DNA from: Desulfonema magnum
GTDB lineage: Bacteria > Desulfobacterota > Desulfobacteria > Desulfobacterales > 4be13
Reading direction: 5' to 3'
Length of the DNA: 64,000 nucleotides
Assembly: GCF_017377395.1 (NCBI RefSeq)
Contig: NZ_CP061800.1
Span: forward strand, 7,549,001-7,613,000
In this document: positions 53,267 through 60,904 of the stretch, piece by piece
Layout of the letters: every line of letters starts with the position of its first letter
How positions within the stretch are numbered: position 1 is the stretch's first letter
Notes under the pieces: generated by a model
The model's input: only the letters and a program-made list of their open reading frames with translations
Database searches by the model: none
Told to the model about the DNA's origin: nothing
Program-made: the position numbers and the translations under genes

Positions 53267-53739
53267 CTAACCCACAGCGACAAACATCGCTATACCCACA
53301 AAGATTAACGATGCTATCGCATACATGTGGAAACCGACGTGATAAGTACCTAACCATAAGTTTTCGATATTTGCCCGGAAAAGAAACCCGGCTTTTTTTC
53401 CCGGAATGACCCGCGGCCTGTGACGGAAAAAGCCGGGTTTCTCCCCCATTCGCGGAAAAAGAGATGTATGAAAAATTTTTGCTCAGGTACTTATTTCATC
53501 AGCAGATTAAGTTCGGGGTCATTTGTAATTTTGAGGACATCATTCGCCTGTTTCCACAGTTGGGATGTGTTCAGTACACTGAAGATAATGTTTCCAGTAA
53601 TAGTATGCCCCAATTCTTCACAGCGTTTCTTGACCTTCTGGGCAAGAATCGGGAAGAAGGGGAATTGAACAAGACATAAAAACATAAAATTGCCCCAAGC
53701 GAAGACGAACCAAGGATTCTGTTCCATTTCATCGGTCAT
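53267..53739 (-). pseudogene. Small two-span membrane protein split by a MITE
   Basis: The first 82 codons (MTDEMEQNPWFVFAWGNFMF, then ITNDPELNLLMK) run into the TA-flanked element, whose end supplies a TAA stop. The last 25 codons (YHVGFHMYAIASLIFV, GIAMFVAVG) lie beyond it. Removing the 147-bp element and one TA joins LLMK to YHVGF in frame and gives a 107-residue protein with a membrane segment at each end. AAGGA precedes ATG 53739. Function unknown. The truncated 82-residue form may still be made. Confidence 0.85.
53345..53491. mobile_element. MITE, TA/AGTACC family, inserted in a gene
   Basis: 147 bp beginning AGTACCTAACCATAAG and ending TTTTGCTCAGGTACT, flanked by TA at 53343-53344 and 53492-53493. 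The inner arms AGAAACCCGGCTTTTTT / AAAAAGCCGGGTTTCTC form a long hairpin. TA target duplication fits IS630 / Tc1-mariner-type mobilisation. Confidence 0.88.
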
Positions 53740-53774
53740 AGTTTTCCTTGTATAGCTTTTAACAGAAAGATTGG

Positions 53775-53859
53775 CCGGAGTGTAAAACTTGCTTTATGAG
53801 ATGCGTCCGGCCCGGAACTGTGAATCCGAGGGAGTCATAAAGCAAACTTTGCACTCCGG
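53775..53859. repeat. REP-like inverted pair
   Basis: CCGGAGTGTAAAACTTGCTTTATGA at the left and TCATAAAGCAAACTTTGCACTCCGG at the right (given for their first and last parts) face each other. The GGAGTG head matches the REP units in the DISARM locus. Confidence 0.7.
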
Positions 53860-53937
53860 ATTGACAAATAAATATTATGTTAAAGGCTCTCAGCATTTTC
53901 TGATTCGGCTCTGTGTTTTATAGACTCAGACCAGATA

Positions 53938-54083
53938 AGTACCTGAGCAAAAGTTTTTTATACAGCTTTTTTTCTGTGAGCGGCAGAGAAACCCGGCTTT
54001 TTCCTTTTTCGGAGAAGCATCATTCCGGAAAAAAAGCCGGGTTTCTTTCCCGGGCAGATATTAAAAACTTATGGTCAGGTACT
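53938..54083. mobile_element. MITE, TA/AGTACC family, tandem copy 1
   Basis: 146 bp, ends AGTACCTGAGCAAAAG / CATAAG-GGTCAGGTACT type, preceded by TA at 53936-53937 and sharing the TA at 54084-54085 with the next copy. Confidence 0.85.
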
Positions 54084-54085
54084 TA

Positions 54086-54231
54086 AGTACCTGAGCAAAA
54101 GTTTTTTATACAGCTTTTTTTCTGTGAGCGGCGGAGAAACCCGGCTTTTTCCTTTTTCGGAGAAGCATCATTCCGGAAAAAAAGCCGGGTTTCTTTCCCG
54201 GGCAGATATTAAAAACTTATGGTCAGGTACT
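54086..54231. mobile_element. MITE, TA/AGTACC family, tandem copy 2
   Basis: 146 bp, near-identical to copy 1 (GCGGCGGAG versus GCGGCAGAG is the visible difference), followed by TA at 54232-54233. Head-to-tail arrangement with a shared TA suggests duplication or insertion next to the first copy. Confidence 0.85.
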
Positions 54232-54273
54232 TATATTCCATAATCCCGCATGAATGCCGTGTAATTGCAGATT

Positions 54274-57200
54274 CTAATTATTCTTATTCAGCACTTTGAC
54301 CGGCTCCGGCGTCTCCCCAATCCCTCTGATTTCCGGCCGGTACATGGATTCCACAAACGGCGGCGGCACAGTGAAGGTTCCCGGAGAGACCACCCGGGTC
54401 AGATAAAACAAATGTGTGGGAGAATGCTCATTCAGCTTCACAACGGCCACATACCGGTCATCCAGATATTCCTCATGCACCATGTCCGCCTGCTCCTTGA
54501 GCCGCCATATGGATTTCCCCTCCATCTGAATATCATCCAGTTTCACGCTGTGCATGAGATTCTGGTTCTCAAGCTCAAATCCCGCAGGCAGGAGATCCGC
54601 AACCAGGGCGTCAGGAATCCATTCTTTGGAATTGATCCGAAGATGCGCCACCAGCAGTTCGCCCACATTAAACTCATTCCGCTGAATGAAATTTCCTTCT
54701 GAATCATACAATTCCCGCTCAATGGAAATATGAGAGTCATCCTTTGGCGGCGGCGTCTTTGTATAGCCGCTGATAATGGCGGACGCGTACAGAAAACCCG
54801 GTGTTTCTGAAGCAAAAGTGATGCCCCGTGTTAGGTCTTTCACTGACGGACTTGCAATATACGCACCTTTTTTCTTAATCACAGATTCCTTACCGGCAAT
54901 CGTCATCCGTCCCTTCCACTCCTTACCTGCCCGTCCTTCCAGACCCAGACCGGCTTTGAAAATGGCGAATTTCTCCTGGGTGCTGAACCACTGGCGATCA
55001 TGTAACGCATCCTCCAAATCCAGCATTAATTTGTCAAACCCCTCAGTGCCATCAGCCTTATTTTCAATAAACAGCGCGATGGTCAGCCCCAAATCCCGGA
55101 TAAGACTGCCGTAATCCCCCCAGTATCCGTACCGGCTGCAGCGTTTTTCAGTTGCCAGTTTCAGGGCTTCCTTACTGCGCTTATTGTCTCCCATTTTCTC
55201 AAGGGCAATACCGAGATGCGCCAGCGGCAGACTGGAACCGGATTCTTTGCGGTGATTGTCGTAAAGGGTGCGTAATGTGCCAAGATCGGCCCAGCTTACT
55301 TTTGCCAGAACATAGGCCGCATAACTGCGAACTGCAAAATCAAGATGCAGCCTTTCCTCATTGGTCCCGTATTCGGACAAGGACGCTCCGCCTGACAGAT
55401 ATTTCTCAAGCCGTTCCAATGCATTGTCCAGCATATCCTCCGGCACATCCACGCTGAGATCCCGTGCCGTGACCAGAAAATCTGTGGCATAAACCGTAAG
55501 CCAGGGCGTTTCCGGGCTGCTCTTGTTCCATAATCCGAAACCGCCGGATGCCAACTGCATGGTGGAGAGACGCTGAATCCCCTTCTCCAGACGGCTGATT
55601 CTCTCCTCGTGGGTGAGACGCGGCAAATTGAACTGCGCCACCCGCTCAGGCGTGGCAAAAAGCAGGGGATATGCCCGGCTGGCGGTCTGCTCCAGACATC
55701 CGTAAGGATAGGAAATCAGTCCCTGCATCGCGTTCCGAATATCCAAAGGAATCACTGGTGAAATTTTCAGGCTGACATCAACCGTACTCGGAATCAGATC
55801 CGCAGCCTGCGAAGCCCCCAGCATAAAAATTTTCTCATCCTTGTTCAGAATCTTCCGGACTTTGCGGACAATGCCGGGATACCCGGGCCGGATACCCAGT
55901 TGCCAGTCCCGTGCCAAAGCAATGCCCTCGCCCTCAAGCTCCATGCGGATGGTACTTGACATGATCCCCTGATCCGAAGTCCCTCTCATTCCCCGGCTCC
56001 ATTTGGGAAAAGGAAGCGATTTCACAGGAAAGCGCAGCGTAGTTTTCTGCTGGTCAGCAAGCTGAAGAATCCGCTCGCCTCTTTCCAATTTCAGAGGATT
56101 CGTTGCGCTCATCTCCAAAGTGAGCTGCTGATCATCGCCGCTGAGATTATGAACATCCAGGGTAAATTCCGTGACATCCTCCGGAGCCAGGAAACGAGGC
56201 ATCGCCAGTTGCGTGACCGTGGGCGCGGCAACCGTGACCTCTGTTTCCGCAGAACCAAAGCTGTCTTTGGTGAAAGCAACCGCCATTAATCTCAGCCTGC
56301 CGTTGAAATCAGGCAGATCAAACGTAAGCAGAGCCTCGCCATTGTCATCAAACCGCATTGGCCCCTGAAACAGCGAAATCAGCTTGACCTCACTTTCCGG
56401 ACGTTTGCCGCCAAAATCCGCATCACCGCCAAACCGCAGCTTTGCCAACTGACCTTTGAGATTTTCAATGACTTTGCCGTAAATATCGTAACTGTTCACA
56501 TCATAGCGCCGGCGTTCAAAAAACCAGCCAAACGGATCCGGAGTCTTAAATTCCGTGATATTCAGAATCCCCACATCCACTGCGGCCAGGGTGACGAAAC
56601 TTGAAACTTGAAACTTGAAACTTGAGGCGGGCTGGTGTGTTCCAAGTTTCGAGTTTCCAGTTTCCAGTTTCAAACGAACAGTCATGGGGCCTTGTGAGGC
56701 AACTTTTTCAGGGGCGTTTATGTCTATGCTTAATTTTCGTGAGGACCGGTCCAGGGGAAGATGGACAAGACCCACCGCACGATTGGGGGTGATTTTCTCC
56801 TTTGCGCTCGCGGGCCGGAATACCACGGCACTGATATAAATATTGTGGCTGTCCCAGCTCGCGGATACGGGGATTTCAACCACAGTCCCTTCCGCGGAAA
56901 CCTTCATCCGCTTAAACCAGAGCAGGCTTTCCCCTTCCACCAGAATCACAGCATCTCCGTCATGGGGAGGTGTCACTGTCAGCTGAACAATATCTCCGGG
57001 ACGATACGCGGGTTTGTCAGGCGTCAGCACGACCTTGTCAGGACGAGCGGCCCCCCCCTGGTCAGCGCCGTAGTACCACCAGGCCCCCACCCGAAAACGA
57101 AGACTGGTGATCAGATTGGTTTTCGTGTCTCTGATGGCAAGCACATACTGCCCTTTTTGTAACTGAAGTGTATAAGGCGCGGGCTTTCCTGCTTTGATAT

Positions 57201-59214
57201 TCAGGGTTTCGGTGAGAAACTGATACTTCTTTTCCGTATATCGGTACTGCCAGCCTGTGGACTCGGAATATTCCCAATAATAATCACGGTCTTCCTTGGT
57301 CAGTTCAACCATCAGATTGTTCGCAGGCACCAAGGTTCCGTCCGGGTTTATTTTTGCCACTTCAAATTTCACAGGGCCTTCATCTGCTGATTTTTCATCA
57401 AAAAGCGGACGGATGCCGATGAGGGTTTTACCGGGCCAGATGGTTTTCTCAATATTGCGGACAACAGGCCGTCCTCCGCTTTCATAAAGGCTGGCAATCA
57501 CACGCACGGAAAGGGGACTCTTTATCTCCTTCCATCGGCTGGGAATTGTCAATGACAGCTTTCCCTGATCATCCATTGTCGTTTCTGATAATTCCCAATG
57601 ATCCTGATAGGTCTCATCCCGGACATCCCCAAACTGAAAGCCTTTCAGTTTCTCAGACATCTCGCGTTTTGCCCTGACACGAACACGGGCAGACAATGTA
57701 TTTCCTGCCGCGGGCGCGCCATACAGATATTCTCCGGAAATATCAATTTTCAGATCATCCTCCGGCCCCGGAGCCTGCTGCTCAGAACTTAATTCAAGTT
57801 TCATCCGTTCCGGTAAAAAATCTTCCACATGAAACTCAAAAACGCCGGCAGGCGATTTCGCGGAGGGATTGTCCCACAGTTTGAGACTCCAAAGCCCTGT
57901 CTGAGCCTCTTTGGAGATATCCAATTCGGTCTGATAATAACTGAGCTGCTCACTGCTCCCGATATCCCGGGCGTGCCAGGTAAAGCTCTTCATTTCCCGG
58001 CCATCTGCCCGGTACAATTTGGCTTTGAGGGGCAGCGCTTCGACTGACCTGCCGTCATAGTTTCTCAGCAGCGCGGATACAATCACTTTTTCCCCCGGGC
58101 GGTACAAGTCCCGGGGACTGAAAATATAAATCTCACGAGCCTGATAACTGCGTTTGCCCAGATCAAACTCACTCATATCCAGGGCAGGGACATTCAGCGG
58201 CAACACACTGATATGCCCACCTGAAACTGCTTTGATCATGAAAACTTTTCCCAGGAGTTTTTCAGGATAACGATAACGCCCGTCCAAATCTGTTTGCCCC
58301 TCGCCCACGGACACACCCTTCTTATCATAAAAGGTCAGGCTGACATCAGGCAGAGGTGATCCGGTACTCAGGGAGGAAGTGACAAGAAGGGATTCATTTT
58401 CATAAATTCTGGCATGAAGTCCGATATCGCTCACCAGGAAATAAGTGGCCTGGTAGTTATAAGCATATTCTCCCGGCTCCCGCATCACCGCGAGATAGAC
58501 TCCCGGGGCCTGCAACGCGCTGATATCTTCCACGGGAATATGACAGACCGTCCGCTTGTTTCGGGGCGCATTCAGATCAAAACAACCTGAAAAAACAAGA
58601 TCACCATATTTTTGAATCCGACTGAGTTTGTAATAATCTTTGCGTCCGGTTGTGTTCTTCCAATTCACAAAGTGGACCAGCCCTTTTTCATTCAGTCTGA
58701 AGAACTCAATCTCGACATTTTCCACATTAACAGTGACAACAGGCAGCCCGTCAGTCGTTTTTGCCGGAAGCACAAACCCCTCACTGGCAAAGCTGACAAT
58801 AGGCGTAATCTTACGCGTGGTGATAGTTTTGCTTACCCGCCTGCTGAGTTGCTGTCCGCTTGCAGAGCGTAAGGATTCCAACACAGAAACAGAATATTCG
58901 GTTTCCGATTCCACATGCGGAAAAAAGAGAAGACGATGATCATCAGAAAGGACCCAGGCACTTTTAAGCAATCCCTCCGAACTGCTGATACGGAGGTGTT
59001 CATCATGGCGTTTTTTAGGATCCAGCGATTCTGAACAAAGAACAGCAATGGCAGGCCCCCCGTCATAAGTGCGCTCACTGATATCCAGTACTCGGAAGAG
59101 CTGAGAACTTTCAATTGAAGATTGAATATTTTTAGCATCAGATGTTTGCATATGACACATCATTATAAACATAAAAAAGAACAAAATGAAAAAAGCCGTT
59201 GTTTTTCTTTCCAT
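54274..59214 (-). CDS. Bacterial alpha-2-macroglobulin-like protein (YfhM type)
   Basis: 1646 residues; secreted or periplasmic protease-trap protein. After an N-terminal hydrophobic export segment (about 5-22) come MG-type beta domains, a large MG2/MG3-like region with VPALDMSEFDLGKRSYQ and SPRDLYRPGEKVIVSALL, then the thioester motif YGCLEQ near residue 1172 inside the helical TED domain, and a C-terminal receptor-like domain. ATG 59214 follows AGGAGA; the upstream frame reads a heptamer repeat and is rejected. Residues about 847-873 (KLETGNSKLGTHQPASSFKF) are encoded by an inserted mirrored heptamer repeat. The usual partner pbpC is not in this window. Confidence 0.93.
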   Translation of the reverse strand: MERKTTAFFILFFFMFIMMCHMQTSDAKNIQSSIESSQLFRVLDISERTYDGGPAIAVLCSESLDPKKRHDEHLRISSSEGLLKSAWVLSDDHRLLFFPHVESETEYSVSVLESLRSASGQQLSRRVSKTITTRKITPIVSFASEGFVLPAKTTDGLPVVTVNVENVEIEFFRLNEKGLVHFVNWKNTTGRKDYYKLSRIQKYGDLVFSGCFDLNAPRNKRTVCHIPVEDISALQAPGVYLAVMREPGEYAYNYQATYFLVSDIGLHARIYENESLLVTSSLSTGSPLPDVSLTFYDKKGVSVGEGQTDLDGRYRYPEKLLGKVFMIKAVSGGHISVLPLNVPALDMSEFDLGKRSYQAREIYIFSPRDLYRPGEKVIVSALLRNYDGRSVEALPLKAKLYRADGREMKSFTWHARDIGSSEQLSYYQTELDISKEAQTGLWSLKLWDNPSAKSPAGVFEFHVEDFLPERMKLELSSEQQAPGPEDDLKIDISGEYLYGAPAAGNTLSARVRVRAKREMSEKLKGFQFGDVRDETYQDHWELSETTMDDQGKLSLTIPSRWKEIKSPLSVRVIASLYESGGRPVVRNIEKTIWPGKTLIGIRPLFDEKSADEGPVKFEVAKINPDGTLVPANNLMVELTKEDRDYYWEYSESTGWQYRYTEKKYQFLTETLNIKAGKPAPYTLQLQKGQYVLAIRDTKTNLITSLRFRVGAWWYYGADQGGAARPDKVVLTPDKPAYRPGDIVQLTVTPPHDGDAVILVEGESLLWFKRMKVSAEGTVVEIPVSASWDSHNIYISAVVFRPASAKEKITPNRAVGLVHLPLDRSSRKLSIDINAPEKVASQGPMTVRLKLETGNSKLGTHQPASSFKFQVSSFVTLAAVDVGILNITEFKTPDPFGWFFERRRYDVNSYDIYGKVIENLKGQLAKLRFGGDADFGGKRPESEVKLISLFQGPMRFDDNGEALLTFDLPDFNGRLRLMAVAFTKDSFGSAETEVTVAAPTVTQLAMPRFLAPEDVTEFTLDVHNLSGDDQQLTLEMSATNPLKLERGERILQLADQQKTTLRFPVKSLPFPKWSRGMRGTSDQGIMSSTIRMELEGEGIALARDWQLGIRPGYPGIVRKVRKILNKDEKIFMLGASQAADLIPSTVDVSLKISPVIPLDIRNAMQGLISYPYGCLEQTASRAYPLLFATPERVAQFNLPRLTHEERISRLEKGIQRLSTMQLASGGFGLWNKSSPETPWLTVYATDFLVTARDLSVDVPEDMLDNALERLEKYLSGGASLSEYGTNEERLHLDFAVRSYAAYVLAKVSWADLGTLRTLYDNHRKESGSSLPLAHLGIALEKMGDNKRSKEALKLATEKRCSRYGYWGDYGSLIRDLGLTIALFIENKADGTEGFDKLMLDLEDALHDRQWFSTQEKFAIFKAGLGLEGRAGKEWKGRMTIAGKESVIKKKGAYIASPSVKDLTRGITFASETPGFLYASAIISGYTKTPPPKDDSHISIERELYDSEGNFIQRNEFNVGELLVAHLRINSKEWIPDALVADLLPAGFELENQNLMHSVKLDDIQMEGKSIWRLKEQADMVHEEYLDDRYVAVVKLNEHSPTHLFYLTRVVSPGTFTVPPPFVESMYRPEIRGIGETPEPVKVLNKNN
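56594..56674. repeat. Mirrored heptamer repeat inside the macroglobulin gene
   Basis: GAAACTTGAAACTTGAAACTT and its inverted units (AAGTTTCGAGTTTCCAGTTT) with a 20-bp centre. It lies in frame within the gene and adds about 27 residues without a stop. The same repeat type occurs at 59229-59300 just upstream of the gene. Confidence 0.88.
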
Positions 59215-59228
59215 TTTTTTGTCTCCTG

Positions 59229-59300
59229 GTTTTGAAACTTGAAACTTGAAACCTGACCCCAGTTTCAAGTTTCCAGTCTCCAGTTTCAACTTTCAGTCTT
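59229..59300. repeat. Mirrored heptamer repeat upstream of the macroglobulin gene
   Basis: GAAACTTGAAACTTGAAACC and CAGTTTCAAGTTTCCAGTCT units face each other around ACCCC. Overlaps the last codons of the PilZ gene. Confidence 0.85.
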
Positions 59301-59637
59301 TAAAGGAAAAATCAAAAATAAGACTTTCTATAATTTCAATATCTTTATGGGAAATACTCAGCAGTTCAAAGCCAATATCATAGAAATCGGGCTTGATGCT
59401 TTTTTCAACCCACTGAGTTCTGGCATCAAAAGTAATTTGTTTGTGATCTCTTATTTCTTCAGGCAATAACATGATTAATTGCAGAATTACGCCTGATTTT
59501 ATAGGAAATTCAGTGGTTAACATAACCCCGTCCGTTGTGATATCAACCAGTTTCCCAACGAATTGGCCGGTTTTTCTTTCAAAAACATCCAAATAATAAA
59601 TCAGATGTCTTCTTTTCAGTTTTCTCTTTTCCGCCAT
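59293..59637 (-). CDS. PilZ-domain protein
   Basis: A 114-residue PilZ protein, a probable cyclic di-GMP effector. The N-terminal basic stretch EKRKLKRRHLIYYLDVFER supplies the RxxxR-like arginines and GKLVDITTDGVMLTTE corresponds to the (D/N)xSxxG motif with Thr for Ser; PIKSGVILQLIMLLPEE follows. The frame is open to 59763, but the family starts near MAEKRKL (ATG 59637). The stop lies in the heptamer repeat before the macroglobulin gene. Confidence 0.85.
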   Translation of the reverse strand: MAEKRKLKRRHLIYYLDVFERKTGQFVGKLVDITTDGVMLTTEFPIKSGVILQLIMLLPEEIRDHKQITFDARTQWVEKSIKPDFYDIGFELLSISHKDIEIIESLIFDFSFKD

Positions 59638-59970
59638 TTTCTTTGTCCCTGATTTTGGTTGTTCAGATTGATCACTGATGAGGCCGGCGAGGGCAGATTT
59701 GGTATGAAATTTGCGTTTATTATAAAAATGCAGGTAAAAACGTAATGTCTGTAAGGTGGTCAAAGGGTCGGCATGCAGCCATAAGGCTTGTGTGTCGGCT
59801 GCGTGCCGATTTTAAGGAGTTGAATAATAACAGGCAGAAGACGCGGCAACCTGCATTATTTATTGTGATTATGAGTCGTTTTTACTCGTCAGTCATAAGT
59901 TCTCATAACAATACTGAAATCGTCAGAACTGTAAAAATAAGCATGAAATGTTCGGCGTTCATCATTTCAG
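59638..59970. other. Gap between PilZ and dodecin genes
   Basis: Contains a long hairpin at 59767-59813 and otherwise no supported feature; the PilZ frame could start upstream at 59763. Confidence 0.5.
59767..59813. repeat. Hairpin between PilZ and dodecin genes
   Basis: GTCGGCATGCAGCC / GGCTGCGTGCCGA with one G-T pair and a 16-base loop, then TTTT on the plus strand. It could be a REP unit or a weak terminator for plus-strand transcripts; on the coding strand no T tract follows. Confidence 0.5.
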
Positions 59971-60222
59971 TCAAAAATCGGAATGACCTTCAAAATCTCC
60001 GGAGAATTTATGATTGTCGAGGTATTTAAAGGATAACGCTACCCTGGCACGATACGCTGCCACTTTTCCGTTCTCAATTTTCAGGTCCAACTTGCTGATC
60101 TCCGCGATTCTGAGGTTCCTGAGACCTTGGGCAGCGGTTTCCACGGCATTTGTTGCGGCTTTTTCCCAGGATTCAGTGCTTTTTCCTACCACTTCGATCA
60201 CCTTATAAACGCTTTCAGACAT
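59971..60222 (-). CDS. Dodecin (flavin-binding), copy 1
   Basis: An 83-residue dodecin, a dodecameric flavin storage protein. Blocks VYKVIEVVGKSTESWEKAA, LRNLRIAEISKLDLKIENGK and AYRARVALSFKY are typical (Trp stacks on the flavin). It is longer than usual by a tail after SFKY (LDNHKFSGDFEGHSDF). AAGGAG precedes ATG 60222. Second of two tandem paralogues on the minus strand. Confidence 0.93.
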   Translation of the reverse strand: MSESVYKVIEVVGKSTESWEKAATNAVETAAQGLRNLRIAEISKLDLKIENGKVAAYRARVALSFKYLDNHKFSGDFEGHSDF

Positions 60223-60325
60223 AATTTTTTCTCCTTTTTTGGTTAAAAATTATTTCACGGTCAACGTTTTGAAGCGTCTCTGCCTGACGAGAGCATACCT
60301 GCATCGCCGTTTTTATTGTCAGGGC

Positions 60326-60535
60326 TTATGATTCGTATTTAAAGGATAATGCTACCCTGGCACGATACGCCGCCACTTTTCCATTCTCAATTTTCAGGTC
60401 CAGCTTGTTGATTTCCGCGATTCTGAGGTTATTGATGCTTTTGGAAGCGACTTCCACGGCATTTGTTGCGGCTTTTTCCCAGGATTCGGTGCTTGTTCCC
60501 ACCACTTCGATAACTTTATAAACGCTTTCAGACAT
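60326..60535 (-). CDS. Dodecin (flavin-binding), copy 2
   Basis: A 69-residue dodecin of normal length, about 85 percent identical to copy 1 over the core (VYKVIEVVGTSTESWEKAAT, NLRIAEINKLDLKIENGK). ATG 60535 (MSESVYK) has AAGGAG at 7 bases; ATG 60541 is too close to it. The upstream flanks of the two genes (ACGTTTTGAAGC and TGCCTGA...GGGCATACC) are also alike, so the duplication included the leader. Confidence 0.93.
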   Translation of the reverse strand: MSESVYKVIEVVGTSTESWEKAATNAVEVASKSINNLRIAEINKLDLKIENGKVAAYRARVALSFKYES

Positions 60536-60904
60536 AATCATTCTCCTTTTTTTGAAAAAAATGTTTTGAGATTACGTTTTGAAGCCTTTTTGTCTGCCTG
60601 ATGAGGGCATACCGGCATAACAAATTTTATGGGGTCATCTGAATCACCTCCTTATTTAATTTAATTGGCTAAATTTTATTATTTATCTTATATCAAAACA
60701 AGATGAAAACTACAAGCATTCTTAGTCTTTTTTTCTCAGTTTTTTTTCAAAACGCTGAACTCGTGCCTGAGTGCTTGATTTCAAAACACTTATTTGGTAT
60801 TAACATACTGAGTTGAAATTTCACTGACGATTTTTATCCAAATCAAACAAGCGTTCGGAAATGTCGGAATTTTCCCAAGTCCGAAATTTTAAAAAAATAA
60901 CATT
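60536..60904. other. Divergent gap between dodecin and kinase genes
   Basis: AT-rich, about 370 bp. Apart from the duplicated dodecin leader I see no gene, hairpin or repeat. Promoters for both directions should lie here. Confidence 0.55.

Larger units (their letters stand above)
53740..54273. other. Repeat-filled gap upstream of the split gene
   Basis: Contains a REP-like inverted pair (53775-53859) and two tandem MITEs (53938-54231). About 80 bp between them are AT-rich with no gene. Confidence 0.65.

Noticed and set aside
59215..59289. Extended N-terminus of the macroglobulin-like protein
   Set aside because: It reads a heptamer repeat; the export signal starts at 59214 behind AGGAGA.
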